A program made the translations under genes and the position numbers. Positions 45,319-56,282 of a DNA stretch of 64,000 bases are shown one piece after another; positions within the stretch are counted from its first letter, which is position 1, and each line of letters starts with the position of its first letter. Below the pieces are notes generated by a model. It worked only from the letters and a program-made list of their open reading frames with translations, did not search any database and was not told the DNA's origin. Location of the stretch: the NCBI GenBank assembly GCA_016858145.1, contig JAEHOE010000114.1:124001-188000 (forward strand), in the 5' to 3' direction. Origin of the DNA: Edaphochlamys debaryana (lineage: Eukaryota; Chlorophyta; Chlorophyceae; Chlamydomonadales).

Positions 45319-47352
45319 ATGGCCACCGGAACGCAACTTCCACCGCAGCCTCGCATAGAAGTTATTGGCGCGAGCTTCGGAAGGACTGGGACGATGAGCC
45401 TTTACGTTGCGCTGGACAATCTTGGCTACCGCACGCATCACATGAAGGAGGTGAGATGACCCCGGTCAACGCAGAAGTCGGGCTTTTGAACACAGAGGTC
45501 GCGGCGGGTAAAGTGCCTTGCTGCTGCGGGTGGGTCCAAAGTAGCGGCCAGGTACTGGCCTGACTGGCCGGTACTGGCCCGGAACTGCGGGAGGGCTCGG
45601 GGGGTGGGGCTGAGTTAGGGGCTCAGGTGCCGTTGCGGGTGTACACAGTGGCCAGTATGGATGGGCAGGGGGTCGGTCGTCGGCGGGGTCGGGCAGGGCA
45701 GGTGGGTACCGCCGCGCCGTGCCGTGCCGTGCCGCGCCTACGCCAGAGGTGTATGCGGGCCCGTCAAGTGTTGACCCCCCACCCCCGCGCTCCCATCATC
45801 CTCGTCCCCGCCTGCGCCCTGGCACGCCTGCAGGTCTTCATGAACGCGGAAGTACAGGGTGACGCCTGGGTCAACGTCACTCGCCAGTTCAAAGCGGGAG
45901 AGACCATCGACTTTAGCGTCGCGCTCGGGGGCTACACGGCTGCCGTGGACTGGCCGGCGGCCGCCGTATACAAGGAGCTCCTCGCGGCCAACCCGGGCGC
46001 AAAGGTGTGCAGATGATGCTTCTTGCAAGATTGCACCAAGGCCACGGGTGGGCGCGGCTCAGCAGGCAGGCAGGGCGGGTAATAGCGACGGGGTGTCCTC
46101 GATTCCCCGTCTGTCTTACACCCCCAATCCTCTCCTCCCTCACACCCGCCCTCCACCTACCCACGCCAACCCACCCCATTCCCACGCCACACCACCCCAC
46201 CCACACCCCCACCCCCAGGTTATCCTCACCACCCGCGACTTCGACTCCTGGTACGAGTCGGCCTACACCACCATCTGGCAGATCCCCGAGGCCGTCAAGC
46301 ACATGCAGGTGAGGGGCCGGCGGTGTGTCAAGTGACCCATGCAGGCGTGCACGGCGCATGCCTGAGTTCATGAACCGGCGCACTCGTGGAGGCGCGGGTA
46401 CTTACTGACTGATGTACGTGCGTGTGCATGGAAACGTACCGTTACCGGTGTACGGGGTTGAGGCCTCAACCCGCACCCGCCCTGTCATGTGCAGGTGCCC
46501 TGGTTCCGTCGCAAGATGCTGGCCCCGCGGCTGGCCTTCTACCGCATCCACCGGGAGCTCAACTGGGACCGCGAGGGCTCCGGGGGCGGCTTCGCGGGTC
46601 GCTTCCTGGACAAGGAGTATGCGAGGAAGGTGGGTGTGACTGTTTGTGCAAGTCGGGTGATGGGTGGGTAACAGATGGTGGAGGTTGGTAGCGTGGGCCA
46701 CATGTGCCCGACTGTGTTGATGGCGATGGGACCGAACGGGACTTAATCATTGTCGCCCCCTGTCGAATCCCCGAGGGAAAAGACATGATTGCCGGCGCCG
46801 GCAGCGCTTGTTGTGATTGGACTCTCGGATGTTGCCGTGCAAATCTGTCGATCTGTCACTTCCCATGCACTCTTCCCCCCGCCCCACCCCAAGGTGTACG
46901 AGGATCACATTGCCGAGGTCAAGCGTGTTGTCCCCAAGGGGCAGCTGCTCGTGTACAGCGTCAAGGAGGGCTGGGGGCCGCTGTGCGCCTTCCTCGGCAA
47001 GAAAGCGCCGCAGGTCTGTCGACATAACCAAGCAACAATTCCACTCCGCGACGCAGTCCGGCCACCCCCCACCTCTCATGCCCCCATCTGCCCCCTGACC
47101 CACCGCTCTCGTGCCCTGCCCCAGCCCGCCCCACCCCACACCGTCCCATCTCGCCCTTTCCTTTGCCTCCAGGACGTGCCCTTCCCCAACATCAACGACG
47201 CTATTGAGTTCCAGGCGTCCATCCAGCGGACCAAGGCCCTGGTGGACCAAATGTGGCGGGAGCAGGCCGCCTTCGGGGCTGTCATGGTGGCAGCGGTGGC
47301 GGGCGGCGCAGTGCTGCTGTTCAAGCTGCTGGGACGCAAGAGCAGCAGCTGA
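45319..47352 (+). CDS. Sulfotransfer_4-like P-loop protein, paralog C, with C-terminal membrane anchor
   Basis: Six exons, all phase 0, close to 275 aa: 45319-45450, 45834-46004, 46219-46308, 46495-46629, 46894-47013 and 47173-47352. The start ATG is in CACCATGGCC context. Blocks match paralog B one for one: QPRIEVIGASFGRTGTMSLY, GYTAAVDWPAAAVYKELLAA, VILTTRDFDSWYESAY, VPWFRRK, FLDKEYARK, VYEDHIAEVKRVVPKGQLL, VKEGWGPLCAFLGKKAPQ, VPFPNINDAIEF. The binding loop carries ASFGRTGT where A and B have AGFGRTGT. The C-terminal segment AVMVAAVAGGAVLLFKLL followed by GRKSSS is one predicted membrane helix. Exons 3-4 here correspond to a single exon in B, so B has lost or C has gained an intron. B and C are a tandem pair on the same strand. 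Confidence 0.88.
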
Positions 47353-50331
47353 GACCGCCGAGGGCCGGAGGCTCGGACCGAGTGGGGCGGTGCATGTTGG
47401 CGGGCAGGAGCCGAGGGGGGGGGGGGTGATGATGGGGTTGCGGGCAAGAGGGAAGGAGGGGGACGGCGCGGCACTGGGCCCGCAGCAGGGGCAGCTAGGG
47501 GGAGCCTGGTGTGAGGCTGCGTGCGCATAGTTGGCGGGGGGGCCGCGGGCCGGGGGCTGGTAGCTAAGCACGGTGGAGCGAGCCGCAGGGCCGGGGGCCT
47601 GAGTCCAGCGGGGCCGGGTCGAGGGCTTTGCCGCGTGGGGGTTGCTAAGGGCTGTGCCGAGCGGGCTGGGGCACTGATGGGACCTTGGGACGTGGGGTCG
47701 GAGCTGCTTGGTCGGGTTACCTGGAGGCGCGCCGGTGCACTGCAACGGCTGGCAGCCCAGGGGGCTAGGCGCCCAGGGCACGACCTGTCTTGCGGCGCAG
47801 CAGAGCAGGGCCTCCTGAGGCTGCAGGCCGGGAACCCGGGATGGCAGTAGCTAGTGGTCGACAGGCTGGGCCGGGTGACGGAAGGTTCGGGACCACCGGC
47901 ACCAGACATCCCCCAGCGTCGTCCTGACTACGCTGCATGGCCCCTGCGAGCACAGACCCCCCACCGCCTGCACCGGAGGGCGCTGGGCGACGTGAGGCAC
48001 CCCAGTCTGCCCGGTGCAGGGTGCTCCGAGGGCAGGAGGAGAGGGGCAGAGAGCGCTGACAAGGCGCCTCGAGGCCGAAGGGCGAAGGACCGTGCTGGCT
48101 GGTGGACGTATGGCGTGATGGAAGGCTCGGGCCAATGGTATGTCTCTGTGGGTGGAGCTCTGTGCTGTCCTATGTCCAGATTGTCCACGGGCCCAGGCCG
48201 CAGCGGCTTTAAAGGGACTCACATATACAACGGCGCTGTGTCAGCAGATCCGCACATGCTCAACCTACGAGTAATCTACGCGCACACACGGCCGGTATAA
48301 CCTTAAAAGGGCCGCCGATGATGAATCTAACCTCAGCCGCTATCCTGCTCGCTACAACGATGTGCCCACTTTAAGGCATTAGACCAGCCATTGAAGCGCC
48401 ACTCAGATGCATACAGCCAGAACACGGAAGCCCCTGAGCCCCTGGAATAGGATTGCCCCCCAGCGCCACGGCCCCAGATCGTTCATTGATGCGTTCTGTC
48501 ATGCGCACTGCTCGACACCTTTCTCTGTCCCAAGCACCATCGCCCACGCAACAGCAACGGCTCAACGAGGCTCCCCACATCTCCGCTCTACCCCATTGGC
48601 GCGCAGCCCCAAAGCGCTCCCTGTGCGCTGCGAGGAGGCTATGCCTGCCCATCCCATGGAACCCCAGCCTGCCGGACCGCGCGCCGGCAAGTAAGCACAT
48701 ACATAACCCCATGGGAGACGGCAAGTCACACAGCAGTGCCAAATGCAACCCCAGCTCATGCTACTCTCTCGCCGTGCAAGTTTCGGCGGTGCTGAGCTGC
48801 CGCCGGCTGGGACCAGCTTACCTCCCCAATCTGCAACCCAACTTCGGACGCCCACTACGCCGCGAGCTGCAGCGCTATTGTACAGGGCACATGCGGCAAT
48901 TGCCACGGCACCGCGAGACCAACCCCCACAACCCAACTGCCCCTAAGCCCCAAACGTCAACGCACACACCTGCACACCAGGGCGCCCGCCTACGCGCCCC
49001 GCACGCAACACGCAAGCGTCAGTGACGGGCTCAACAGACCGCCGGCCGGGTTGTCGACACACCGGACACAGCAAGCGGCAACGCAAGGCAACGCATGGCA
49101 AGACCTTCCGGCAAAATGCCCTCAACCTCCCTCTAACGCGTGACGTCGCAGTGGCTCTGGAAAGACCACTGTACATGGTAGCGAGCCAGTAACTAGAGCT
49201 CACAAACGCAACACGTGCACTAGACGGCATGCGCGTCACCTTAGAACCCCCGACTAAGAGCCGGGGGCGGACCCACCTTGCACACCGAAAGGCAAGTGCT
49301 TATCCTGGTGTCCAGTCCTGCGCACCAAATGCAGGCGAGCCCCAACGCTCTCCCCCCAATACGCAGGCGCACAAAGCGGGGCACGGGGTCGAGGGGTTGC
49401 GGCGGAGCAGCAACTCCTGGCTCCTGACTCCGCGCAAAAAACAAAGAATACCGGCCGATGCACGAGGCAAACCAAGGCACAGAGACAGACAGCAACAGTC
49501 CCTCAGTCCTCAGCACACGAGCTGCCGTCTAAAACACACGCGCCCAACGCCCGACCCCATGCCTTGCAGCTGAAACCGCCACTCGCGTCGCATTGCAGTC
49601 TCGACCCCCTGGGCCATGCCATTCAGGCAGTGCATCCAAGCAATCACGCGCAGTCGCTGTATGCCAGCAAGCAACTGACGAGCCGAAGCTGCTGCGCCGA
49701 CCTGGTCGCGCCCACAGCAGCGGCAACCATCGGCAACGGAGACTTGCTGAGCCCTCGCAGTTGACCTCCCCCAACGCCCCCACCGCCAGGATCAGTGCTC
49801 CCACCCCAAAGCCGGGGCAGCAATAAGCTGCCCGGGTTCACCCTACCAACGGAGAGCTGTGGCTCAGGTTTCAAGAAACTCCAATGCGTGCGTGCAGCAC
49901 GCTGCCCGTCTACACACGACAACACTCACGACAACCAAAAACGGTACAACCACAAGTGCTCATTAAAGAAACGAGAGTTACGTTCTCCTTTTGTAATCGT
50001 ACACCCAGCCCTACCGGATACAAACCAATACGCAAAGCCCACAGGGAACGCTGACACTGACATCGTCTCAGTCCTCGCGACCAGAAGCAGAGGACGGTGA
50101 AGCCGGTAAGCGGCACTGGCCGCCCTAAGCCTCTGACTGCGCCCCCCCCACCACGCCCTCTGTCACCACACGATCCAGCAACTCGTACAGGACGAGCGGT
50201 AACGAGCGCAGGGCAATGACGGACGAGGCGCGATCCATTATTCTACAGGAACAATTAGCACAACACAGATCGCCTAAACGATCAGGCAAAATAAGCACCC
50301 CACTCTTCTAAGCTCGGACCACGGTTCGCTA
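47353..50331. other. 3 kb without a recognisable gene between convergent genes
   Basis: Lies between the 3' end of paralog C (+) and the 3' end of the unrecognised gene at 50332-53222 (-), so both 3' UTRs fall here. There is a short poly-G tract near 47415. ORFs are short, low-complexity and match no family. Nothing else stands out. Confidence 0.55.
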
Positions 50332-53222
50332 TCAGACTCCGGGCGCCGCCGAGGCGCTGCTGAGCGGCTGGCTCAGTGCCCGCGCGAGTGCCACCTTCTT
50401 GGGAAAGCCGCGCCGCACAGTGCCCTCAAACACAGGCGCCGCCACCTGTGCCGCAGCCGCAGCCGCAGCCGCGGCAGCGGCAGCCTCCGCGGCTGCCAGC
50501 AGCCCGCCACCGCCCCGCTCCGTCGCCGCCACGGCGGCTGCCAGGGACGCGGGGCCGCCAGAGGCGGCCAGCTGCAGAGACGACGATCCCGATGGTGCCG
50601 CGGAGGACGAATCCGTGTCATCAATATCCATGGAGCAGAGAACGGCGTGCAGCAGCTCCGGCCCTATGCTCATCGAGTGGTGCAGAGCCAGACGCGGGCC
50701 GAGGCTCGGCATCTCCACCGCTCCGCCCGCGGAGCAGTCGTAAGGCACGAGCGATGCGTTCGCGCTCCTTCTTGCTAGCGCAAAGCCGCCAGGCCCCGCC
50801 GCGGGCAGCGCCAGGGCGCGAGGCGCAGAGGCTGGCACCGAGGTGGGTGCCGGGGCAGCGGCCGCGCTCTCGTGCCTCTGGGCCTCCTCCCACAGCGACC
50901 GGCGCGGCGGCAGGGACGAAGCTTGCGGGCTGGGCGGCGAGCGCGCAAAGCCGCCCGGCAGGTCGAGCAGGTCCTGGGAGGACGTGTGGTCCAGGGAGGG
51001 CATGGAGGAGGCCGGGGAAGCCGAGAGGGTGCTCGGCGCCGCCGCCGCAAAGGAGCCAAGGACGCCTGAGGCATGGTGCCGGGGGCTGACGCGCTCGTCC
51101 CGCGGCATGACCAGTTGTACGGAGAACAGGCTCTCAAAGGCCACGCCCTTGCTGCGCCGGGCTGGCGGCGGCCGGGCCTCCGGGATCTGCGCCTCAGCCA
51201 GGCAGATCGAGCCACTGCCGCCGCCGCCGCCAGCGCCGCCGCACGCTGACGTGTCGGCGGAGCTGCCGCCGCCCTCGCCGCCGCCGCTGGCCCTCCCGCG
51301 GCCTCCCTCGCTGCAGCTCAGGCGGACTGTCCCCGCAGCCGCGCGCAGCGCCTCAAACGCGTCCGCGACCGCCGGCCTTCCAGCCACCCCGCCGGCAGCC
51401 CTCGTGCCGCCGCCAGCGCCCCCCGTCGACGCCGCAACGGCAGACGCCACCGCCGCCATCAAATCCGGCGCTAGTGGGGCAGCCGGCCGCGCAGGCAGAC
51501 CCGGCAGCTGTAGCGAGGGCGCGCCGGCTCCCGGCTCGGCCCTTGCGGCCCCCGCCAGCCCCGTAGGCATGAAAGCGGGCGGCGGCTTGCAGGGGGAGGA
51601 GCCAACGGACTTGGACTCCCGAGCCACGGCGCAGGCCAGGGGCCCCTCGCACGAGGCCCCGTCGGGCATGGGCAGGGAGAAGAGGACCAGGTTGCTGGGC
51701 GCGCGGTCGGCCGCTCGGTCGGAATGGGCCAGGGCGTTCGCCAGGGGGTCCAAGTCGGGTGAGTCGCCTGGCGGGCGGAGGTGTGGCGGCATGGGAGTCA
51801 GCAGACAAAGGTGAGAAGCCAGGCAAGGGAATTGCCACGCGAAAACCGCAAACCACGGGAGGCGTAAATAGCCCATTTTACGCGGGGCTGAACAATGATG
51901 CTCTGAGGAGCGCCAGGCCCTCAGCCTTAGCTGCAAGGGCCTGAAGCCAGCGCGTGTGGTCCGCGCAGCACGCGTCCCCAGGAGTCCCCCCCGGTGGGCT
52001 CACCGTCCTTGCCCTGGCCTCCCATGGAGGGGCCCATAGAGGCAGACGCCGCCAGCGCCTTGACGGCGGCGGAGCGGCCGCTGGCCAACGCCATGCGCGC
52101 CGCCGCCGCCGTCAGCACCGCCGCCGGAAGGGGCCGCAGTTCCGCCGCCACAGCGGCCGCGGCGGCGGCAAAATAGTCCACGTCACCGTCCGCCAGCGTG
52201 TGGATGCTCTGATCGCCGCCGCTGCTGGATGACAAATACATCGAGCCGTCGTACACGGTCACGTCAGCCGAGCCCTCCCAGTCGCGGCCGCGGTCTGCCT
52301 CGGCGTCTCCACCGCTAGCCGCTGCTGCGACCGGGCCAGTACAGGACGCCGAGGGACGCGGAGAGGAAGATTCTACAGCTGGCAACAGCGACCCAGATGC
52401 GTCGGGAATGGCGACGGCCGCGTCGGAGCGATGTGGGTCGGCTGGGGACGCCGAGGAAGGCGGCGACGCGGGCCCTGGCGAGTGGGCCAGCCGCCCATCG
52501 GTTGCGTCCTCGCAGGCGAGCAGGCCGTGGCAGACCTGGGATGCCTCCGCCGATAGGCAGCCCGGGGAAGGGGCGCAGGGGGTGCTTCCGCTGACGCTGC
52601 CAGACCCGCTGGTACTGCTCGCGCTCCCAGCCAGGGCTGAGAGCCCCTCTGCTCCGGTGCGCCGGAGCTGCAGGGAGAGGAGCGACGTCTTGCGGGCCAT
52701 GGGGCGCGTGGGCGTAGCCCCTGCGCTGGATGCACGGCCTACGCCATCAGCCGAGGAAGCGGACGCGGGGGACAGCGGAGGCCCCTCGGGCACGAAGGGC
52801 AGCGGCTCGGAAGGCCGCCAGGGAAGGCCGGCCTCCACGCCCCCCTCGCCGCCGGAAGAGGCGCGACGTAGCGCTTCACGCTCGGAGCGCGCTATGTCTG
52901 CATCAAGGCCTGTGTCAAGCCCCGCGGCGCCAACGCTGCCGCCCAGTTTGGGCCAGTTGGTCGCCCGGTGATGGCGCTGGTGATGGCTGGCGCCGCGCAC
53001 CGCAAACGGGCTGTCAAGCCATGCGTCAAGTGACCCTACGTGATGGCCCTTCATCGACACGGCTAGGCTGAAGCCGCGCCAAGCAAGCCGTGTGGCAGCA
53101 GCGGCCTGCAAGCACCGGTCGCGGGGCAGCAAGACGCGTTGCGGCAGACTGCCCACACGGTTATCGATAGCTAGGCACTGTAGAACTGAGGTCGAGCGAG
53201 ATAGCCTTTCCGCAGCGCCCAT
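50332..53222 (-). CDS. Unrecognised Ala/Ser/Gly-rich protein
   Basis: Two long exons on the minus strand, 52004-53222 and 50332-51767, join in phase 1 across a 236-bp intron (donor GTGAGC, acceptor CGCCCGCCAG), giving about 884 aa. The start is an ATG at 53222. No domain is recognised. The N-terminal ~80 residues have normal composition (for example GHHVGSLDAWLDSPFAV, RATNWPKLGG). The rest is rich in Ala, Ser, Gly and Pro with short conserved-looking islands (SMYLSSSSGGDQSIHTLADG, VAFESLFSVQLVMPRDE, LHHSMSIGPELLHAVLCSMD) and a C-terminus with FEGTVRRGFPKKVALARAL. No signal peptide or membrane helix is evident. Composition resembles long disordered regulatory proteins common in volvocine algae. 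The exon join is well supported, the function is not known. Confidence 0.65.
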
Positions 53223-54101
53223 CCCCTGCTCGAGCTCACCGCGGGAGCCTCAGGTGTACCCAGAATGAAGCAGCTGACCGTCTCCAGCTGTTTCGCGCTG
53301 CGCCGCGGGGCCTGATTGCCCTTAAAATCTCGCAGCAAGTACAGAGCTCCGGCAGCGCGCGCTTAAGGAGCCGCAATCAAGCCAAAGCGGCCAAGGGCGT
53401 CGTCTCGGAGCGACGGCGGCGCCACGGACGAGCCGGCCCCTGGAGATTTCCGAGCTTGTCAGACGCGTCTGGCGCTATCTCGCGTCGGCACAGGCACGGG
53501 GTGTCGCTAGTGCCTTCAGCGCTGTGCTCCCACTGCTGTTGACCGGGGCGCGACGAAGGTCGGCGTGCAGGCCCACGTGAGAGTCGTGCGGCCGGTTAGC
53601 GATACGCTTCTTTCGGAACGCGTTTGAACGTGCTCGTGCGCTCGCTGTTCCTAGTATGCAATACCGTGGCCACGTCCGGGGCTCAGTCGCGAGCCCAACG
53701 GGCGATGCGAGGAAATGCGAGCCCGTCCCGGAAGTTCAGTACGCCCCACAGTGCTTCGAACACGCACAGTGCTGCAGAGAACCGTCGCATGCGCAACACG
53801 AAGCACTCAGCCGGCCGCCTGCGAACTGCCGCTATCCGTCACAGGCGGTACGCACGGCGGGTGCAGCCCCGGTGCAGGCTCCCCTCTTGGCCCTCGGCAC
53901 GGCAGGCAGGTCTCGGGCCGGCGTGCTGCCCCTCGGTTGTATGGCTGTCCGGACCAAACCCGTTTCTTCCTGCGTAACAGACCCCTCTCCTATGCCTATG
54001 GACGTGCCCAAAGGGGCGCCGTCCGGCCCATCAAGCCCGCAACTGCCTTTCACGACTCCTCAATCACAACACAAGACCGCCACAACGTTAGTTGCCGTTG
54101 G
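53223..54101. other. Intergenic between two minus-strand genes
   Basis: Should hold the promoter of the gene at 50332-53222 and the 3' UTR of the gene at 54102-55662. No coding exon recognised. Plus-strand ORFs starting here are antisense shadows that run on over the next gene. Confidence 0.5.
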
Positions 54102-55662
54102 TCACAGGGCCTTCCAAGTCTCAGCGGTCCTTCTGCTCTGCACCAAACCCACATCCAGCATGGCCAGCCGCATCACCGCCACAACCATGCCCGCCGCTGC
54201 CGCCGCCGCAAGCCGCGCTGCCCTCACCGCCGTCCTCGCCGCCGCCAGCATCGCTGCCGCCGCCGCCAGCCACCAAGCCAGCACACCCGCAACCGCCGCC
54301 ACAACGGCCGCGGTAGCCGGCCGCGCGAGGGCGGCGTCCAGCATCCTCACCCCCAGGACTAGCAGAAGGGCGCTGGTGGGGGCGGTGGCGATGGCGCGGG
54401 CATCAGGCGCCCCGCTGGCTTCGGTCCCGGAGCCATGGCGGGACGCGCGCTCATGCCCGGCCGCCACCAGATGCATGAGCAGAGCGGCCGCCGCGTCCCC
54501 GCCGCCGCCGCCAGCACCCAGCCACCGCGAGCCCAGGCCCTGGGCGAGCGGCGGAGGGGTGATGGCAGGGCCCGGCAGGGCCTGGCTGGGGCCCTCGCCA
54601 GCCCTCAGCGCGTCGACGTTGGGCTGCTGGCCGGAAGCCGCGTGCGCGCCGGGAGTGGCAGCCGCAGTATCAGGGCGGCATTGGGGGCCGTCGCTGCGCC
54701 GCGCTGCCGCCTGGGGGAAGGAGCCCTGCGTTCGCGGTGGCGGGACTGGCACACCCGGCTCCGAGCCGGGGCCGCCTCCACCGCCGCTGGCATCGCGGTA
54801 TCGCATGCTGCCCCTGCCCCCGCCGCAGCTGACATCCAGCCCGTCTCCGCCCCGCCCCCCGGCGCTGCTGTCCCGCGAGGGGCGATACGGCCGGCCGCGG
54901 GAGGGCGAGCGCTCGGGCGACGTGATTGCAGGCGTGTCCGGCAAGAGCGTGGATGCGGGGCTCCCTACGCCTCGGCCGGTACCGGCAACCAGGCTCGTGG
55001 CTCCGCTGCGGCCCTCGGCAGCCTCCGCATGGGCGCCAACCGATACCGGTAGTGCCCCGCGCACAGAAGCATCCTCCGCATACCCCTGGCCCCAGGGCGG
55101 GCACGCGGGCCCGGGCGCTTGCCCCCAGGTGGCCTCCCACCCGCCGGCAGCGCTGCAACGCGTGCTTGGCGCCTCACAGCCTGGGTCAGCGTCAGAGCCA
55201 CCGAAGCTGCTGCAAGAGGTTGGGCCCGAGCGAAGGCCGCCGCTGCGGGCCCGGCCCAGGCCCGCCAGGCCCAGCAGGGCCGCGCCCGCGCCGCTGGCTT
55301 TGGACGAATCTGCGGGGCCGGGTCGAAGTGAGGAAACATGTTGTGAGCAGTGAGCAGGGGTGGTGAAGACCCCCGTAGGCACGGTACCTGATCGATTGTA
55401 AAGCGGCTTTGTCTTTAATTATTAACCTCACTCAGCGTGGCCTCACGAACTCACCCTTGAAGCTGCGCCAGCGTGCGGCCAGGGTTGGGGCTGAGCGGGG
55501 GGCCGCAGCCGTCGGGGGTGGGCCGCTGCTGCCCCGGGAGGCGTGCCCGCCGGACGCCTTGGCAGCGTCCGCCGGGACAAAGTGATTGTCTGACAGCACC
55601 CACGCGCATAGGGCTGGGGGCGCGGCGGGGGACGGGTCAGACCCCGCGCCTCTCGGTGGCAT
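54102..55662 (-). CDS. Unrecognised protein with C-terminal membrane segments
   Basis: Two exons, 55455-55662 and 54102-55309, join in phase 1 (donor GTGAGT, acceptor CCCCGCAG), giving about 471 aa. The start is an ATG at 55662. The N-terminal exon is moderately ordered (ALCAWVLSDNHFVPADAAK, LAARWRSFK). The middle is Gly/Ser/Pro-rich and probably disordered. The last ~100 residues carry hydrophobic stretches: ALLLVLGVRMLDAAL, AAVVAAVAGVLAWWLAAAAA and AAAAAGMVVAVMRLAML, consistent with two or three membrane helices near the C-terminus. No family recognised. Extra introns in the Gly-rich middle cannot be excluded. Confidence 0.55.
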
Positions 55663-56282
55663 TGCCCTGTGGCCGTGTGGGTAAGGGTGAGGATGGCGTC
55701 AGCTGAAGCGCGTCCAGGATCTTAACTTCAAGCTTTGAGCCTAACTATGACTACTCAAAGTAATTGGGACTCCTCGACAAGCACCAGCTGGCGAGAGCGC
55801 TCTCACACGCCCGGTGCAAGCCATCATCAGCTTGGCGGCTCTCCAGGAAAGCGCTAACCCTTGCCACTCATATACGAGGGCTTGCTCAGAGCCACTTACG
55901 CGTAGCGACTTGCTCACTGCGTAAACGTCGCAAACGAGGTTCGCCGTTGTTGTGCGAGCTACACGCGAAGTGTTATTCCGCGGCAACAGACCATTTGGGC
56001 CAACCAGGTGTGCGACAGCATCTGTGAGCGGAGTGGCTGTTAATCCAATCGCTCGCCTAACCGCTCGGGCTTGCCGTTAGGCGATGTGGCATTTTGGCGG
56101 GAACGCTCCAAGCCGGCTTTGCTTGGTTTCTCGCGTCGCAGCAAGAGGTTTCAAGCAGACGTGCAAGAGTTGCAGCAAGTGGTATCAAGACAGGCACCCC
56201 TGGCGCGATAATCGTTCCTCCGCGGCCAAACCAAACACAAGCCTTCCCTTTCCCCGCCTTCCCCCCCGCCCGCTTCCCCCCA
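55663..56282. other. Intergenic: 5' flank of the membrane-protein gene and 3' flank of the GNAT gene
   Basis: No coding exon. Contains a strong E2F-like motif at 56093-56104. Otherwise nothing notable. Confidence 0.5.
56093..56104 (+). promoter_or_regulatory. E2F-like motif TTTTGGCGGGAA
   Basis: A near-perfect E2F/DP consensus site about 430 bp upstream of the start codon of the gene at 54102-55662 and just past the GNAT gene's stop. Relevance is uncertain because the next start codon is not close. Confidence 0.35.

Noticed and set aside
53656..55353. 565-residue plus-strand ORF
   Set aside because: Runs antisense over the Gly/Ser-rich exon of the minus-strand membrane-protein gene; low-complexity, no domain, no splice support.
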